41,209 nucleotides of DNA from Ignavibacteria bacterium (GTDB lineage Bacteria > Bacteroidota > Ignavibacteria > Ignavibacteriales > Melioribacteraceae), in NCBI GenBank assembly GCA_009773205.1, contig WPAE01000019.1, forward strand, positions 1 to 41,209, written 5' to 3'. The notes beneath the pieces were generated by a model that saw only the letters and a list, made by a program, of their open reading frames with translations, searched no databases and was not told the DNA's origin. This document shows, piece by piece, positions 1-7,417 of this stretch. Position 1 is the stretch's first letter, and each line of letters opens with the position of its first letter. A program made the translations under genes and the position numbers.

Positions 1-1
1 T

Positions 2-478
2 TATGATGTAGTTCAAAAGCGGGTTGTTGACAGCTTAAAATGGCGCTGGAAAGACTGGACTTCAGAAGCAACAAAAGCTGAAAGACCGCGTGCTTTAGCT
101 TTTAGCCTGGATGGAAACACTGCTTATATCGGAAGTTTTGGAACAGGAACTGCTGATTTATGCCAAAGAGTTGTTCGAGGCGGAGTTAATGTAAAGAAAC
201 TTGAAGAAATGCCTGCTCAGTATGAGCTTTCGCAGAACTATCCTAATCCGTTTAACCCTACAACAGTTATTAAGTTTTCAATGCCTGTAGAAGGAACGGT
301 TAGCTTAAAGGTTTATAACGTGGTTGGTGAAGAAGTTGAAACAATTTTAGATACATATAAAGGCGCTGGAACTTATGAAGTGAACTTCGATGCTTCTAAA
401 CTTTCTAGCGGCGTTTATATGTACACATTAAGAACAGAAAAAATGTCTTTAACAAAGAAAATGCTTCTTGTTAAGTAA
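2..478 (+). CDS. C-terminal part of a T9SS-secreted protein (5' end outside window)
   Basis: The frame is open from base 2 with no start, so this is the end of a longer gene that begins upstream. The visible upstream part includes LAFSLDGNTAYIGSFGTG, which resembles a beta-propeller blade, suggesting a propeller passenger domain. From about base 209 the protein has a complete type A T9SS sorting domain: NYPNPFNPTTVIKFSMP, then KVYNVVGEEV, then SSGVYMYTL and a basic end KKMLLVK. In this family the C-terminal domain directs export across the outer membrane and is then removed. The sorting domain here is intact, unlike the two frame-broken ones near 4.2 and 10.3 kb. The function of the passenger is unknown. 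Confidence 0.85.
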   Translation, partial: YDVVQKRVVDSLKWRWKDWTSEATKAERPRALAFSLDGNTAYIGSFGTGTADLCQRVVRGGVNVKKLEEMPAQYELSQNYPNPFNPTTVIKFSMPVEGTVSLKVYNVVGEEVETILDTYKGAGTYEVNFDASKLSSGVYMYTLRTEKMSLTKKMLLVK

Positions 479-530
479 ATAGTATGATTAACGTATAATC
501 CAAAACTAAAATAGTTTTGTTTGAGGAATT

Positions 531-917
531 ATGAAAAGTAGGACAGTAATTAGTACTTTATTTACTATGCTTTTTTTTATAAGTTTTTAGGAGCTATTTT
601 CTGATTCACCATTAGTCACTGTTCAAGCAAATTCGTGTGGTGTTTTTGCAAAAGTAACTTACATTGTAACAGAAGCTGATGTTAAAGGTTTAAATGCTGG
701 AAGTACTACGTGGAATTTAGTAGGTAGTAAAACATGTACATATCCTTGGCTTTTTCGTGTACGGGTTAATGGTCAGACGGTGTATTCAAGTACAACGCCA
801 CCTTCAACTCAAATAGTAGTAAAAATTGGTGATACAGTTGAATTGACTTTAGACATACTTACAGGTAGTAGTGGAGGTGGTGTTGGGCCTGCGTTAATGG
901 AAATATTGATAGGTTAG
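531..917 (+). pseudogene. Small secreted protein interrupted by an in-frame TAG
   Basis: A good ATG at 531 (preceded by TTTGAGGAATT) opens a signal-peptide-like start, MKSRTVISTLFTMLFFISF, which ends at TAG 588-590. The same frame then stays open for 108 codons to TAG 915-917. It encodes a Thr/Val/Gly-rich beta-type polypeptide with two Cys (NSCGVFAKV and GSKTCTYPW) and a glycine-rich GSSGGGVG near the end. No ATG lies between the TAG and base 897, so the downstream part cannot easily be started alone. The simplest reading is a secreted protein of about 128 residues killed by one nonsense change in its signal peptide. A sequencing error or suppressor reading are alternatives. The family was not recognised. 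Confidence 0.5.
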
Positions 918-921
918 TTCA

Positions 922-1029
922 TTAAATGAGTCCGTTCTAAAAAGGTGTTTTTGCAAAATTTATGTTTGATTATCTGCAAAAACGAAACTCTTAAGTGAGG
1001 TTCGAACCTTTTTGGAACGGATCATTTAA
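922..1029. repeat. Palindromic CTCTAAAAA-type element, copy 1
   Basis: Arms TTAAATGAGTCCGTTCTAAA (from 922) and the reverse complement of 1005-1029 (TTAAATGATCCGTTCCAAA...) match over about 25 bp with few differences. A second inner stem is formed by TTTTTGCA near 949 and TGCAAAAA near 974. It begins a few bases after the stop of the broken gene and ends just before the ribosome binding site of the next gene. One of five related elements in this window. A terminator role is likely because of the hairpin and its place after a gene. Confidence 0.7.
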
Positions 1030-1041
1030 AAGGAATAAACA

Positions 1042-2775
1042 ATGAGCTGGTTAATGGGTGTTGCGGGAAATTTTCCCGATGGGTTGAAAAAACAAATAAA
1101 TAATGTATCCGAAAATATTCTGGTAAAACAGGAAGAAAACAACCTTATTATTATTGCCGGCGGGATTAGACAAACATGCAAGTTCAACATAGAAACTAAT
1201 GAGAAAGATAGTTTTATTTCCGTTGGTGTTGGGATAGAACATAGTGAAAATGATGTAAAGTTTATGAATGAAGAAAGATGGCAAGTAATTGATAATGTTG
1301 AGAAAGCAAGGAAATTAGAAGGTCATTTTGTAAAAGTCCGTTGGAATAAAGATGAAATAAAAGTATATACGGACATTCTCGGGTTGAGGGATATTTTTTA
1401 TGCGACACCCCAAAAAGATTATATAATTTTCTCTACAAGAGGAGATTGGCTCGCAAAATATCTGCAAGCAGAAATTAACTTTAAGGAATTTGGAAGCCGT
1501 TGGTTATTATTTAACCAGCTTTCATCAAATAGTATTTTAAATGGGGTTGAAAGATTAAGCGGTGGTAGCAGCATTAGAGTTAATAGAAATGATATGAAAG
1601 TTACTATTAATAAATATGACTGGCTGCCAAATTTAGAAAGTGATTCACTTTCATCAACTGAATACTCCACAAAGCTCGAAAAGCTTATCAACATACCTTT
1701 TATACAAAATCAAAGAGTATCTTTAAGCTTTTCAGGAGGAATGGATTCCAGATTAATTCTATCATACTTAGCCGGAAGACGTAATAATTGGTACACTCAC
1801 ACATTTGGAGATTATAACCATCCCGATTCTGTGGTTGCCAATAGTATAGCAAAAAGCTTAAGTATTGAACATGAACAAATTAATCTGGATATGCCAACAC
1901 AGGAAGTTTTTCTAACCGAATTTAAAGATTACTTACTTCTTACAAATGTTAATAATGCTGTTTCCGGTTATTTGCAACTAAGAAACTACAAAAAACTAAT
2001 ATGCAGAGAAGAAGTAATAATTGACGGGGGTTTCGGAGAAATATGGCGAAGAGAATTCTTTAACCGGTTGTTATTGAGAGGCAGGAAAGAGCTACTCGAG
2101 AAAAATATTGGCGGTATTATTCCTTATCTAATTGTACATAGAGCAGATGTGTTTACAGGAGAGATAAAAAATATTTTTAACACTGGTTGTAAAGAACAAT
2201 TAGAAAACATATTCATTAACTTGCCGGATGCAAACACAATAGGAATGGAAAACTGGATTGACTTATTTGCAATTAAAACAAGGTTGTTGAATTACTATTC
2301 TTCTGCACAAGTTCATTTGGATAATTGGGTGTTTGGTTATATGCCGTTTATTCAGAAGAGTCTTCTTGAAAACTTGTTTGTTCTTTCAGTAGCCGAAAGG
2401 AAAAACGGAAAGCTGTTTCGGTATATTATTAAGAGAAACAATAAAATGTTAAGCAAATTCCCGCTTGCAAAAGGTCAGTTTACACATCCTTTCTTTTTGA
2501 ATACAATTCAATCACATATATGGAACATAGCTTATAAGAAACTTAGATTAAAAACGTATAATGATACTACTGCTGAAAATTTGTTGAATGCTTTATCCAC
2601 ATATATTCAAGATACGGTTAGTACCAAAGATGTAAAAGAATGCGGTTGTTATGATCATTCCAAACTTTTGCGGTTATCAAACAATTTTGCGAAAGGTACG
2701 GCTAGTAGTTTTGATTTATACGAATTGGACTGGTGGTTTGCTTTTGAGTTATTCCGGCAAGGGATAATCAAATAA
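1042..2775 (+). CDS. Asparagine-synthetase-family ATP-dependent amidotransferase homologue lacking the glutaminase cysteine
   Basis: The 577-residue protein has the two-part AsnB layout. An N-terminal Ntn-like domain (MSWLMGVAGNF..., DILGLRDIFY, FSTRGDWLAK) is followed by a PP-loop synthetase domain with SGGMDS at residues 231-236, the AMP/PPi-binding loop. Family members that use glutamine start MCGI; here residue 2 is Ser, so glutaminase activity is not expected. Cys-less relatives include lasso-peptide cyclases and other amide-forming enzymes, but no precursor-peptide or protease gene was seen next to it. It is monocistronic between two palindromic elements, with AAAGGAAT upstream as ribosome binding site. 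The substrate is unknown; the family call is firm, the reaction is not. Confidence 0.75.
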   Translation: MSWLMGVAGNFPDGLKKQINNVSENILVKQEENNLIIIAGGIRQTCKFNIETNEKDSFISVGVGIEHSENDVKFMNEERWQVIDNVEKARKLEGHFVKVRWNKDEIKVYTDILGLRDIFYATPQKDYIIFSTRGDWLAKYLQAEINFKEFGSRWLLFNQLSSNSILNGVERLSGGSSIRVNRNDMKVTINKYDWLPNLESDSLSSTEYSTKLEKLINIPFIQNQRVSLSFSGGMDSRLILSYLAGRRNNWYTHTFGDYNHPDSVVANSIAKSLSIEHEQINLDMPTQEVFLTEFKDYLLLTNVNNAVSGYLQLRNYKKLICREEVIIDGGFGEIWRREFFNRLLLRGRKELLEKNIGGIIPYLIVHRADVFTGEIKNIFNTGCKEQLENIFINLPDANTIGMENWIDLFAIKTRLLNYYSSAQVHLDNWVFGYMPFIQKSLLENLFVLSVAERKNGKLFRYIIKRNNKMLSKFPLAKGQFTHPFFLNTIQSHIWNIAYKKLRLKTYNDTTAENLLNALSTYIQDTVSTKDVKECGCYDHSKLLRLSNNFAKGTASSFDLYELDWWFAFELFRQGIIK

Positions 2776-2882
2776 TGAGCCTACTCTAAAAAGGTATTTC
2801 TGATGAAAAAATGTTTTGATTATTGCTCAAATTCAAAGCTCGAAAACTCAATTTGAGGCTTTTTAGAGTGGGCTCGTGATTG
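2774..2882. repeat. Palindromic CTCTAAAAA-type element, copy 2
   Basis: Left arm AATGAGCCTACTCTAAAAA (2774-2792) pairs with the right arm ending near 2882, whose reverse complement reads AATCACGAGCCCACTCTAAA. An inner stem CTCAAATT / AATTTGAG lies at 2826 and 2850. The left arm overlaps the stop codon of the asparagine-synthetase homologue. The 19-nt left arm is identical to that of copy 3 at 19584-19602. Confidence 0.7.
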
Positions 2883-2938
2883 TTTATAACTATCACGTAG
2901 TGGTGTTTGATAGAAAAAATTAAATTTTGGAAAAAGAA

Positions 2939-4285
2939 ATGAAAAAGACAATTCTGTTGGTCTGTGCTCTTTCCTTTATGGCGAACGCACAAATAAAGTT
3001 AGAACTTATTAAAACACTAAACGGCAATAGTCCAACTGATCAGTTATCAAGCATTGTGGCTTTAGGTGATATAAACAAGGATGGTTACGATGACCTTGCT
3101 TTAGAATACTATGTAAAGTCAGATTCGTCTTATGCTAAAATTCATTTTGGTGGTGACCCATTTGATTCAACCAAAGCATTTGTATATACAAACCCCAAAC
3201 CAAAATTCATATACAAAGGTATCTGTGGCGGCGGAGATATTAATGGTGACGGAGTCAATGACTTTGTTGTTACTTACCTTGACAATACAGCTATTCACAA
3301 CCCGCCGCTGTATGAGGTGCAAGTTCATTTTGGAAGTAAATCTATATCCCATAAATCAGATTTCAATATAACTTGTGTTGCGTTATGGAATTGTTTGATA
3401 AATGGAGATTATAACGGGGACGGATACGATGACATAATTATAACAACTTTAAATTATGGTATGGGTGAAATAAAAATATATTTTGGCAATAAAGCTCTGT
3501 CTCAAAATAGTAACCTAGGATTATACGGCAGTACAATGCTTGGTGAATTTGCAAAGATTACTACAATTGTAGGTGATGTTAATAATGATGGTTGCGACGA
3601 TTTTCTTTCAAGTGCAAATACAAGTACATCTTTATTTCCTAACGCTGCTTTTTTGTTTAAAGGCGGACAATTTCTGAATTTTGATAACAGTATAAAATTC
3701 GAAAATAGTGGGTTATATGGCTTTTCCAATTCTTTAGGTGACATTAATAACGATGGTTATAAAGATTTTTTCATTTACGGTATTAACAGGGATATCTTCT
3801 TAGGTGGAAAACAGATTGACCCTAAAAAGCCATTTTATAGATCACCCAAATGGCTATTTAATGGAATTGGTGATATAAACAAAGATGGGTATTGCGACTA
3901 TGTTAAATATCTAAACGAATACTACGAGTTACATTTAGGAAGCCGACAATTGGATACGGTTCCAGTTTTAATTATGAATTATTTAGGAAATAAGTTTATC
4001 AATATTGGTGATATAAACGGTGATGGGGATGTAGATATTGCAAACAATGATTTTTATAATAAAAATAAGATAAATATTTATTCTGCTAAAGTAGGAACCT
4101 CCATAAATGTAGAAAAAAAAATACCAACTGAAAATCAACTGCACCAAAACTACCCAAACCCATTTAACCCTGTAACAACAATAAGTTACAAGCTGCAAGC
4201 AGCAAGCCACGTAACTCTTAAAGTTTACGATGTTTTAGGAAGAGAAATTATAAGCTATCCAGCGGTGTTTACTTCTATAGATTAA
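2939..4285 (+). CDS. Secreted FG-GAP/VCBS-repeat beta-propeller protein with a damaged T9SS sorting domain
   Basis: Start at ATG 2939 gives the signal peptide MKKTILLVCALSFMANA before Gln; a TTG four codons earlier is less likely. The mature part holds seven evenly spaced Ca-binding loops of the FG-GAP type (GDINKDGYDD, GDINGDGVND, GDYNGDGYDD, GDVNNDGCDD, GDINNDGYKD, GDINKDGYCD, GDINGDGDVD), the hallmark of an integrin-like seven-bladed propeller. A T9SS domain follows (NYPNPFNPVTTISYKL, KVYDVLGRE) but then runs into IISYPAVFTSID and a stop. In another frame the DNA at about 4256-4332 encodes the expected end SSGVYFYRL...ITKKMVLTK, so the tag has lost residues and its frame. Secretion by T9SS may therefore be impaired. 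Likely surface adhesion or binding role. Confidence 0.8.
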   Translation: MKKTILLVCALSFMANAQIKLELIKTLNGNSPTDQLSSIVALGDINKDGYDDLALEYYVKSDSSYAKIHFGGDPFDSTKAFVYTNPKPKFIYKGICGGGDINGDGVNDFVVTYLDNTAIHNPPLYEVQVHFGSKSISHKSDFNITCVALWNCLINGDYNGDGYDDIIITTLNYGMGEIKIYFGNKALSQNSNLGLYGSTMLGEFAKITTIVGDVNNDGCDDFLSSANTSTSLFPNAAFLFKGGQFLNFDNSIKFENSGLYGFSNSLGDINNDGYKDFFIYGINRDIFLGGKQIDPKKPFYRSPKWLFNGIGDINKDGYCDYVKYLNEYYELHLGSRQLDTVPVLIMNYLGNKFINIGDINGDGDVDIANNDFYNKNKINIYSAKVGTSINVEKKIPTENQLHQNYPNPFNPVTTISYKLQAASHVTLKVYDVLGREIISYPAVFTSID

Positions 4286-4331
4286 CAACGCCAGCAGCAA
4301 CAATTACAAAGAAGATGGTTTTAACAAAATA
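4147..4331 (+). repeat. Duplicated T9SS 3'-end module, copy 1
   Basis: Bases 4147-4245 are identical over 99 nt to 10215-10313, and 4293-4331 are identical over 39 nt to 10313-10351. The second copy lacks 48 bases between the blocks, an in-frame loss. The blocks cover the sorting-domain codons and the first bases after the frame-shifted original stop. The two host genes are otherwise unrelated (FG-GAP propeller against metalloprotease/TPR), so the 3' module has been copied on its own. Confidence 0.85.
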
Positions 4332-4351
4332 GTGCCAAATGTCCCCTCAGG
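4328..4351 (+). repeat. Left end of the DUF1670-pair element (inverted repeat with CAAATG core)
   Basis: Reads A-ATAGTGC-CAAATG-TCCCCTCAGG. Compared with the reverse complement of 6036-6059 (TATAGTGCCATTTGTCCCCTGAGG) it matches at 20 of 23 positions after the first base. Two of the three mismatches are exactly the centre of CAAATG, which instead is identical on the same strand at both ends. This fits a 6-bp direct repeat CAAATG (4336-4341) with an inner 10-bp inverted repeat TCCCCTCAGG (4342-4351). Confidence 0.7.
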
Positions 4352-4384
4352 ATATTAAATTTAACAAAAAGACTGAGGAGAAAA

Positions 4385-5230
4385 ATGGAACTAAGAAGAG
4401 CGGAAATAAACCGGAGACAAATAAAAAGCAGTGAGGGAGAGTTCATTTGGGAATTAAAGAACTCATATGAACTTTCCCCAAAGCTGAGTGAACAGATACT
4501 AATAACAGCCAAAGGAAGCTTGCTCAGAGAGTATCAATTAAAGGAAGGACAAATAGAAGTAACAGTAATCGGGATAGAAGAGCGAAGTGGTAAACTGATC
4601 GAGAAGATGGAGAAGAAAAAAGTACGACTAACGATAGACAACTGGATAGAAGATATAGAAGCACTAAAAGAATACGGACGAATAGGCTTACGGGAGATCA
4701 AGATACAGCGGATAACAGAAGAAGCCAAAGAGCAAGGAGGAGTATTAAGTCAGGAAGATATAAGCAAATATTTATCAGTAAGTCTGCGGACAGTAAAGCG
4801 GGATATCAGAAAGATAAAGCAAGGAGGTATAGAAGTGGTAACGAGGGGATATCTTCATAACATCGGCAGAGGGCAGACGCACAAAGTAAAGATAATCGGG
4901 ATGTACTTGGATGGAAAAACTTATAGTGAAATAAAACTAACAGCTAGACATAGTGTGGGGGCAATAAAGCGCTACTTAGAGAGTTTCACAAAAGTACTAA
5001 TGGCACAAAGTAAAGGGATATATGAAAGAAAAGAGATCGGCGCGGTAACAGGAATAAGTGAAGGCTTGGTAAAGCAATATCTGGAGTTGATAAGAGAAAG
5101 TAAAAAAGACAAGACGAGATCAGAAAATCTAAAAGATCTAATAAAGAGAAACAGTTATCGATCAGGAATAAAAAAAACAGTAAAGATGTATTCAGAGCCT
5201 CAGGCAGCTATGATGCGAGGTTGGTTATGA
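4385..5230 (+). CDS. DUF1670-like multi-helix-turn-helix protein, first gene of the element
   Basis: 281 residues, with ribosome binding site GAGGAG five bases before ATG 4385. The N-terminal 110 residues are charged (ELRRAEINRRQIKSSEGEF...). Then come at least three helix-turn-helix-like units: VLSQEDISKYLSVSLRTVKR (about 120-140), YSEIKLTARHSVGAIKRYL (about 180-198) and RKEIGAVTGISEGLVKQYL (about 215-235). The linker RGYLHNIGRGQTHKVKII resembles what I recall of DUF1670 proteins, whose function is not established. No catalytic metal site or nuclease motif is visible. It shares its central region with the next gene (GY...THK...YxxGK...H...AxxRY), so the two probably arose by duplication. Its role may be binding the inverted-repeat ends or regulating the element; this is inference. 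Confidence 0.6.
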   Translation: MELRRAEINRRQIKSSEGEFIWELKNSYELSPKLSEQILITAKGSLLREYQLKEGQIEVTVIGIEERSGKLIEKMEKKKVRLTIDNWIEDIEALKEYGRIGLREIKIQRITEEAKEQGGVLSQEDISKYLSVSLRTVKRDIRKIKQGGIEVVTRGYLHNIGRGQTHKVKIIGMYLDGKTYSEIKLTARHSVGAIKRYLESFTKVLMAQSKGIYERKEIGAVTGISEGLVKQYLELIRESKKDKTRSENLKDLIKRNSYRSGIKKTVKMYSEPQAAMMRGWL

Positions 5231-6030
5231 GTCTGAATCCAACAAGAGACAGATACGAAAGCATAAAGAAAAGAAATTTTAGAAGTGCAATGATAAATCT
5301 GTTAGAGAACGAATATAAGATACTAGGATCGAGAAAAATATTAGAGATGTTGGCAGAAGATATAGAGAACTTGCAGCGGGAATATTACCCGAGACAAGAT
5401 CAGTTGGGCTTTGGAGAAATAATATTTACAACAACAAAAGACGATGGACAACGCCAGAGCTATGGAAAGAAAACAGAAGATTACGGAACAACAACAGTTG
5501 TATTGCCGCTAATAACAAAAGAAGATGTAGAGCGAAGAATTTATTATAAGAAGGGAGACAGGAACAGCAATTACAAACATAGAGAAGCAAGAGATATAGA
5601 AACGATGGCAAGGCTACTCAAGAGTGCAAAGCAACAAGGTGGATTGTTAAGCGGAGCAGAGTTAAGTGTATTGATGAACAGAAGCTTAAGTACGTTAACA
5701 AAATATTTAGCAGCATATACAGAAAAGACTGGAGAGATACTTCCGTTAAAAGGTTATGTACTGGATCAGGGAAGTTTGCCGACACATAAAGGAATAATAA
5801 TCAGCTTGTATGAACAAGGAAAAAGCCCGGCGGATATAGTAAAAAATACAGGTCACAGTCAGGATGCAGTAGATAGATACATAAAACAATATGATCAGAT
5901 AAAGAAGCTGATAAGAAAAAGGATGGATGAAACAGCGATAAAAGAAATCACCGGAAGATCAATGAAAGTTGTAAGAGAATATATTAAATTATATAAAGAC
6001 TTAAATCCTGAGGAAGCAGCAAATGATTAA
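5227..6030 (+). CDS. DUF1670-like helix-turn-helix protein, second gene of the element
   Basis: The start is ATG 5227, overlapping the previous stop as ATGA, with GAGG six bases upstream. The TTG at 5221 is not preferred. This gives 267 residues. The N-terminal half is basic and unlike the first gene (RDRYESIKKRNFRSAMINLL, ENLQREYYPRQDQLGFGEI). The C-terminal half is paralogous to it: GLLSGAELSVLMNRSLSTLT, then KGYVLDQGSLPTHKGIIISL, SPADIVKNTGHSQDAVDRYI and AIKEITGRSMKVVREYIKLY, three helix-turn-helix-like units. The N-terminal region is where a catalytic function would have to be if the element moves itself, but no known motif is seen. Translational coupling suggests a complex of both proteins. 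The stop lies six bases before the right inverted repeat. Confidence 0.6.
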   Translation: MSLNPTRDRYESIKKRNFRSAMINLLENEYKILGSRKILEMLAEDIENLQREYYPRQDQLGFGEIIFTTTKDDGQRQSYGKKTEDYGTTTVVLPLITKEDVERRIYYKKGDRNSNYKHREARDIETMARLLKSAKQQGGLLSGAELSVLMNRSLSTLTKYLAAYTEKTGEILPLKGYVLDQGSLPTHKGIIISLYEQGKSPADIVKNTGHSQDAVDRYIKQYDQIKKLIRKRMDETAIKEITGRSMKVVREYIKLYKDLNPEEAAND

Positions 6031-6035
6031 AAAAA

Positions 6036-6059
6036 CCTCAGGGGACAAATGGCACTATA
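6036..6059 (-). repeat. Right end of the DUF1670-pair element
   Basis: Reads CCTCAGGGGA-CAAATG-GCACTATA on the plus strand. It is the inverted partner of 4328-4351 and carries the same-strand copy of CAAATG at 6046-6051. Joining the two outer flanks through one CAAATG would give ATAGTGCCAAATGGCACTAT, a perfect palindrome apart from the AAAT centre. Joining the inner ends would give GGGGACAAATGTCCCC, also palindromic. Confidence 0.7.
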
Positions 6060-6082
6060 GTAAGTAAAAGGAGAACCATATT

Positions 6083-6118
6083 ATGAAAAAGATTAAATTA
6101 TTTTACAGACTCAATTAG
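6083..6118 (+). other. Mini-ORF with a good ribosome binding site, probable gene remnant or leader
   Basis: AAAAGGAG at 6066-6073 is well placed before ATG 6083, which encodes only MKKIKLFYRLN before TAG. The start resembles the basic beginning of a signal peptide. It lies between the right end of the element and the next secreted-protein gene, which has its own ribosome binding site TAGGAG. It may be the stub of a gene lost during rearrangement or a short leader. Nothing supports a function. Confidence 0.25.
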
Positions 6119-6129
6119 GAGTAAATAAA

Positions 6130-7401
6130 ATGAAAAGATTAGTTGTTTTATGGCAATTAATTATATGTTCTTCCTTATTTGCACAAGATTGGCAAACGGC
6201 ACCAGAAGTATGGAGTAAACCTATTCCTTTTGACTCAATTGCTTTTTATGATAAGTCCTTAACTCTATCCAATGGTGTTTACGCAGCGACCTATGCAAAC
6301 TCATTAGATACATTTTATTATTGCGGTGGACCCGATGTATATCGAGCGGTTAAAGTCAAAAAAGGTCTTACGGACTATGAGTGGCGTATAGATACATTGA
6401 ATAAGTATATCAATCCACCAAACTATCCTTACCCAAAATCTTGCACAATTAGCAAAGACTCTAAGAGATTATATTTTAGTGGTTGGAGCGTGAATAGCGG
6501 TTTTGGCGGGTGGGATTTGTGGATGAGTGATTGGAACGAAACTAAAAAAGACTGGGGGATTGCGAACAACTTAGGACCAATAGTAAATAGCGGTGGAGCT
6601 GAACTCGATTTATTTGAACTAAGCAAAGACTCTATATATGCTAATAGGAATAGCGATTTGTGTCTTTATGTAAAAGATAAGCAAACGGAAAAATGGAGAC
6701 GAGTTGACATCACCTGGTTTTATGATCTTATTGGTTTTAGTTTAACAAAAAACAGAAAAAAACTTTACTTCAGTAGTTGGAATATTGGAGCGACAACATA
6801 TAACGAATTCTCTAAACATTGGACGGATTTATTTGTCTGCTATTGGGATGAAGCAAAAAAGCAATGGGGCATCTGGAATTATCTTAATATTAATTCCGTA
6901 GGCGTAATGCCAGACTCAATTAATTTGCCCGGTTCTGTGGTCGGGGGTAAAGATGAACACCCTTGGATTTCTGATGATGGCAAAGTAATGCTTTTTACTT
7001 CTACCAGGAATGCTACTTATGACACAACACGTAAATATTGGGATTCAAGAAACAAATTATACATAACCTATTTATTAAAAGATGAAAAAGGGAATACTGT
7101 GGATGTTGTTCTAGATGATGAAAACAATCCGGTTGATATCCATCTATTCCCAAATTACCCAAACCCTTTCAACGGTACTACAATCATATCTTTTCAATTA
7201 CCGAAAAGAGAAAAAATATTTCTAAAAGTATATGATTTACTTGGCAAAGAAATTACAACACTAATTCAAGGTGAAAAGGACAAAGGCGTTCACTCATTTA
7301 GTTTTAACCCTTCATCTTTTTCCCTTTCAAGCGGCATTTATATTTTTTCTTTAAAAACCACATCTAAGCAAATATCTAAACAAATGATTTATTTAAAATA
7401 A
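6130..7401 (+). CDS. T9SS-secreted PD40/WD40-like propeller protein
   Basis: 423 residues starting with signal peptide MKRLVVLWQLIICSSLFAQ. The passenger has repeated blades of the PD40/TolB type: TISKDSKRLYFSGW with GGWDLWMSDW and NLGPIVNS, then LTKNRKKLYFSSW with DLFVCYW, then WISDDGKVMLFTSTRNATYD. These are typical of periplasmic or surface beta-propellers in FCB bacteria. The C-terminus is an intact type A sorting domain (NYPNPFNGTTIISFQLP, KVYDLLGKEI, SSGIYIFSLKT, KQMIYLK). TAGGAG lies upstream and the next gene starts 16 bases after the stop, so the two are probably cotranscribed. No enzymatic motif was seen; a binding or scaffold role is likely. Confidence 0.8.
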   Translation: MKRLVVLWQLIICSSLFAQDWQTAPEVWSKPIPFDSIAFYDKSLTLSNGVYAATYANSLDTFYYCGGPDVYRAVKVKKGLTDYEWRIDTLNKYINPPNYPYPKSCTISKDSKRLYFSGWSVNSGFGGWDLWMSDWNETKKDWGIANNLGPIVNSGGAELDLFELSKDSIYANRNSDLCLYVKDKQTEKWRRVDITWFYDLIGFSLTKNRKKLYFSSWNIGATTYNEFSKHWTDLFVCYWDEAKKQWGIWNYLNINSVGVMPDSINLPGSVVGGKDEHPWISDDGKVMLFTSTRNATYDTTRKYWDSRNKLYITYLLKDEKGNTVDVVLDDENNPVDIHLFPNYPNPFNGTTIISFQLPKREKIFLKVYDLLGKEITTLIQGEKDKGVHSFSFNPSSFSLSSGIYIFSLKTTSKQISKQMIYLK

Positions 7402-7417
7402 CTTAAGGGGTAGCAAC

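Larger units (their letters stand above)
4342..6045 (+). mobile_element. Putative 1.7-kb mobile element carrying two DUF1670-type genes
   Basis: A 1704-bp segment bounded by inner inverted repeats TCCCCTCAGG (4342) and CCTCAGGGGA (6036-6045), flanked on both sides by the direct repeat CAAATG (4336-4341 and 6046-6051). Outside these are complementary GTGC and GCAC. The paralogous 3' module at 10313-10377 has the same flanks (AACAAAATA before, TATAGTAAGTAA after) with AGGA-CAAATG-TCGG in place of the element, the exact length predicted for an empty site. Its only genes are two ATGA-coupled helix-turn-helix paralogues. No DDE, HUH, tyrosine or serine recombinase motif was recognised. Codon use differs from the neighbours: isoleucine is mostly ATA, whereas adjacent genes use ATT more. 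Mobility is inferred. Confidence 0.6.

Noticed and set aside
1042-2775. Lasso-peptide biosynthesis cluster
   Set aside because: The asparagine-synthetase homologue has no neighbouring precursor peptide, B-protein protease or transporter; the adjacent broken small gene has a signal peptide and is too long.
2927-2938. TTG start for the FG-GAP protein
   Set aside because: ATG 2939 gives a better signal peptide beginning MKKT, as in the gene at 7418.
4385-6030. DUF1670 genes as ordinary sigma-factor-like or transcription regulators of the T9SS genes
   Set aside because: They lie exactly between inverted repeats with a matching empty site elsewhere and have different codon use, which fits cargo of an element better than a resident regulator.
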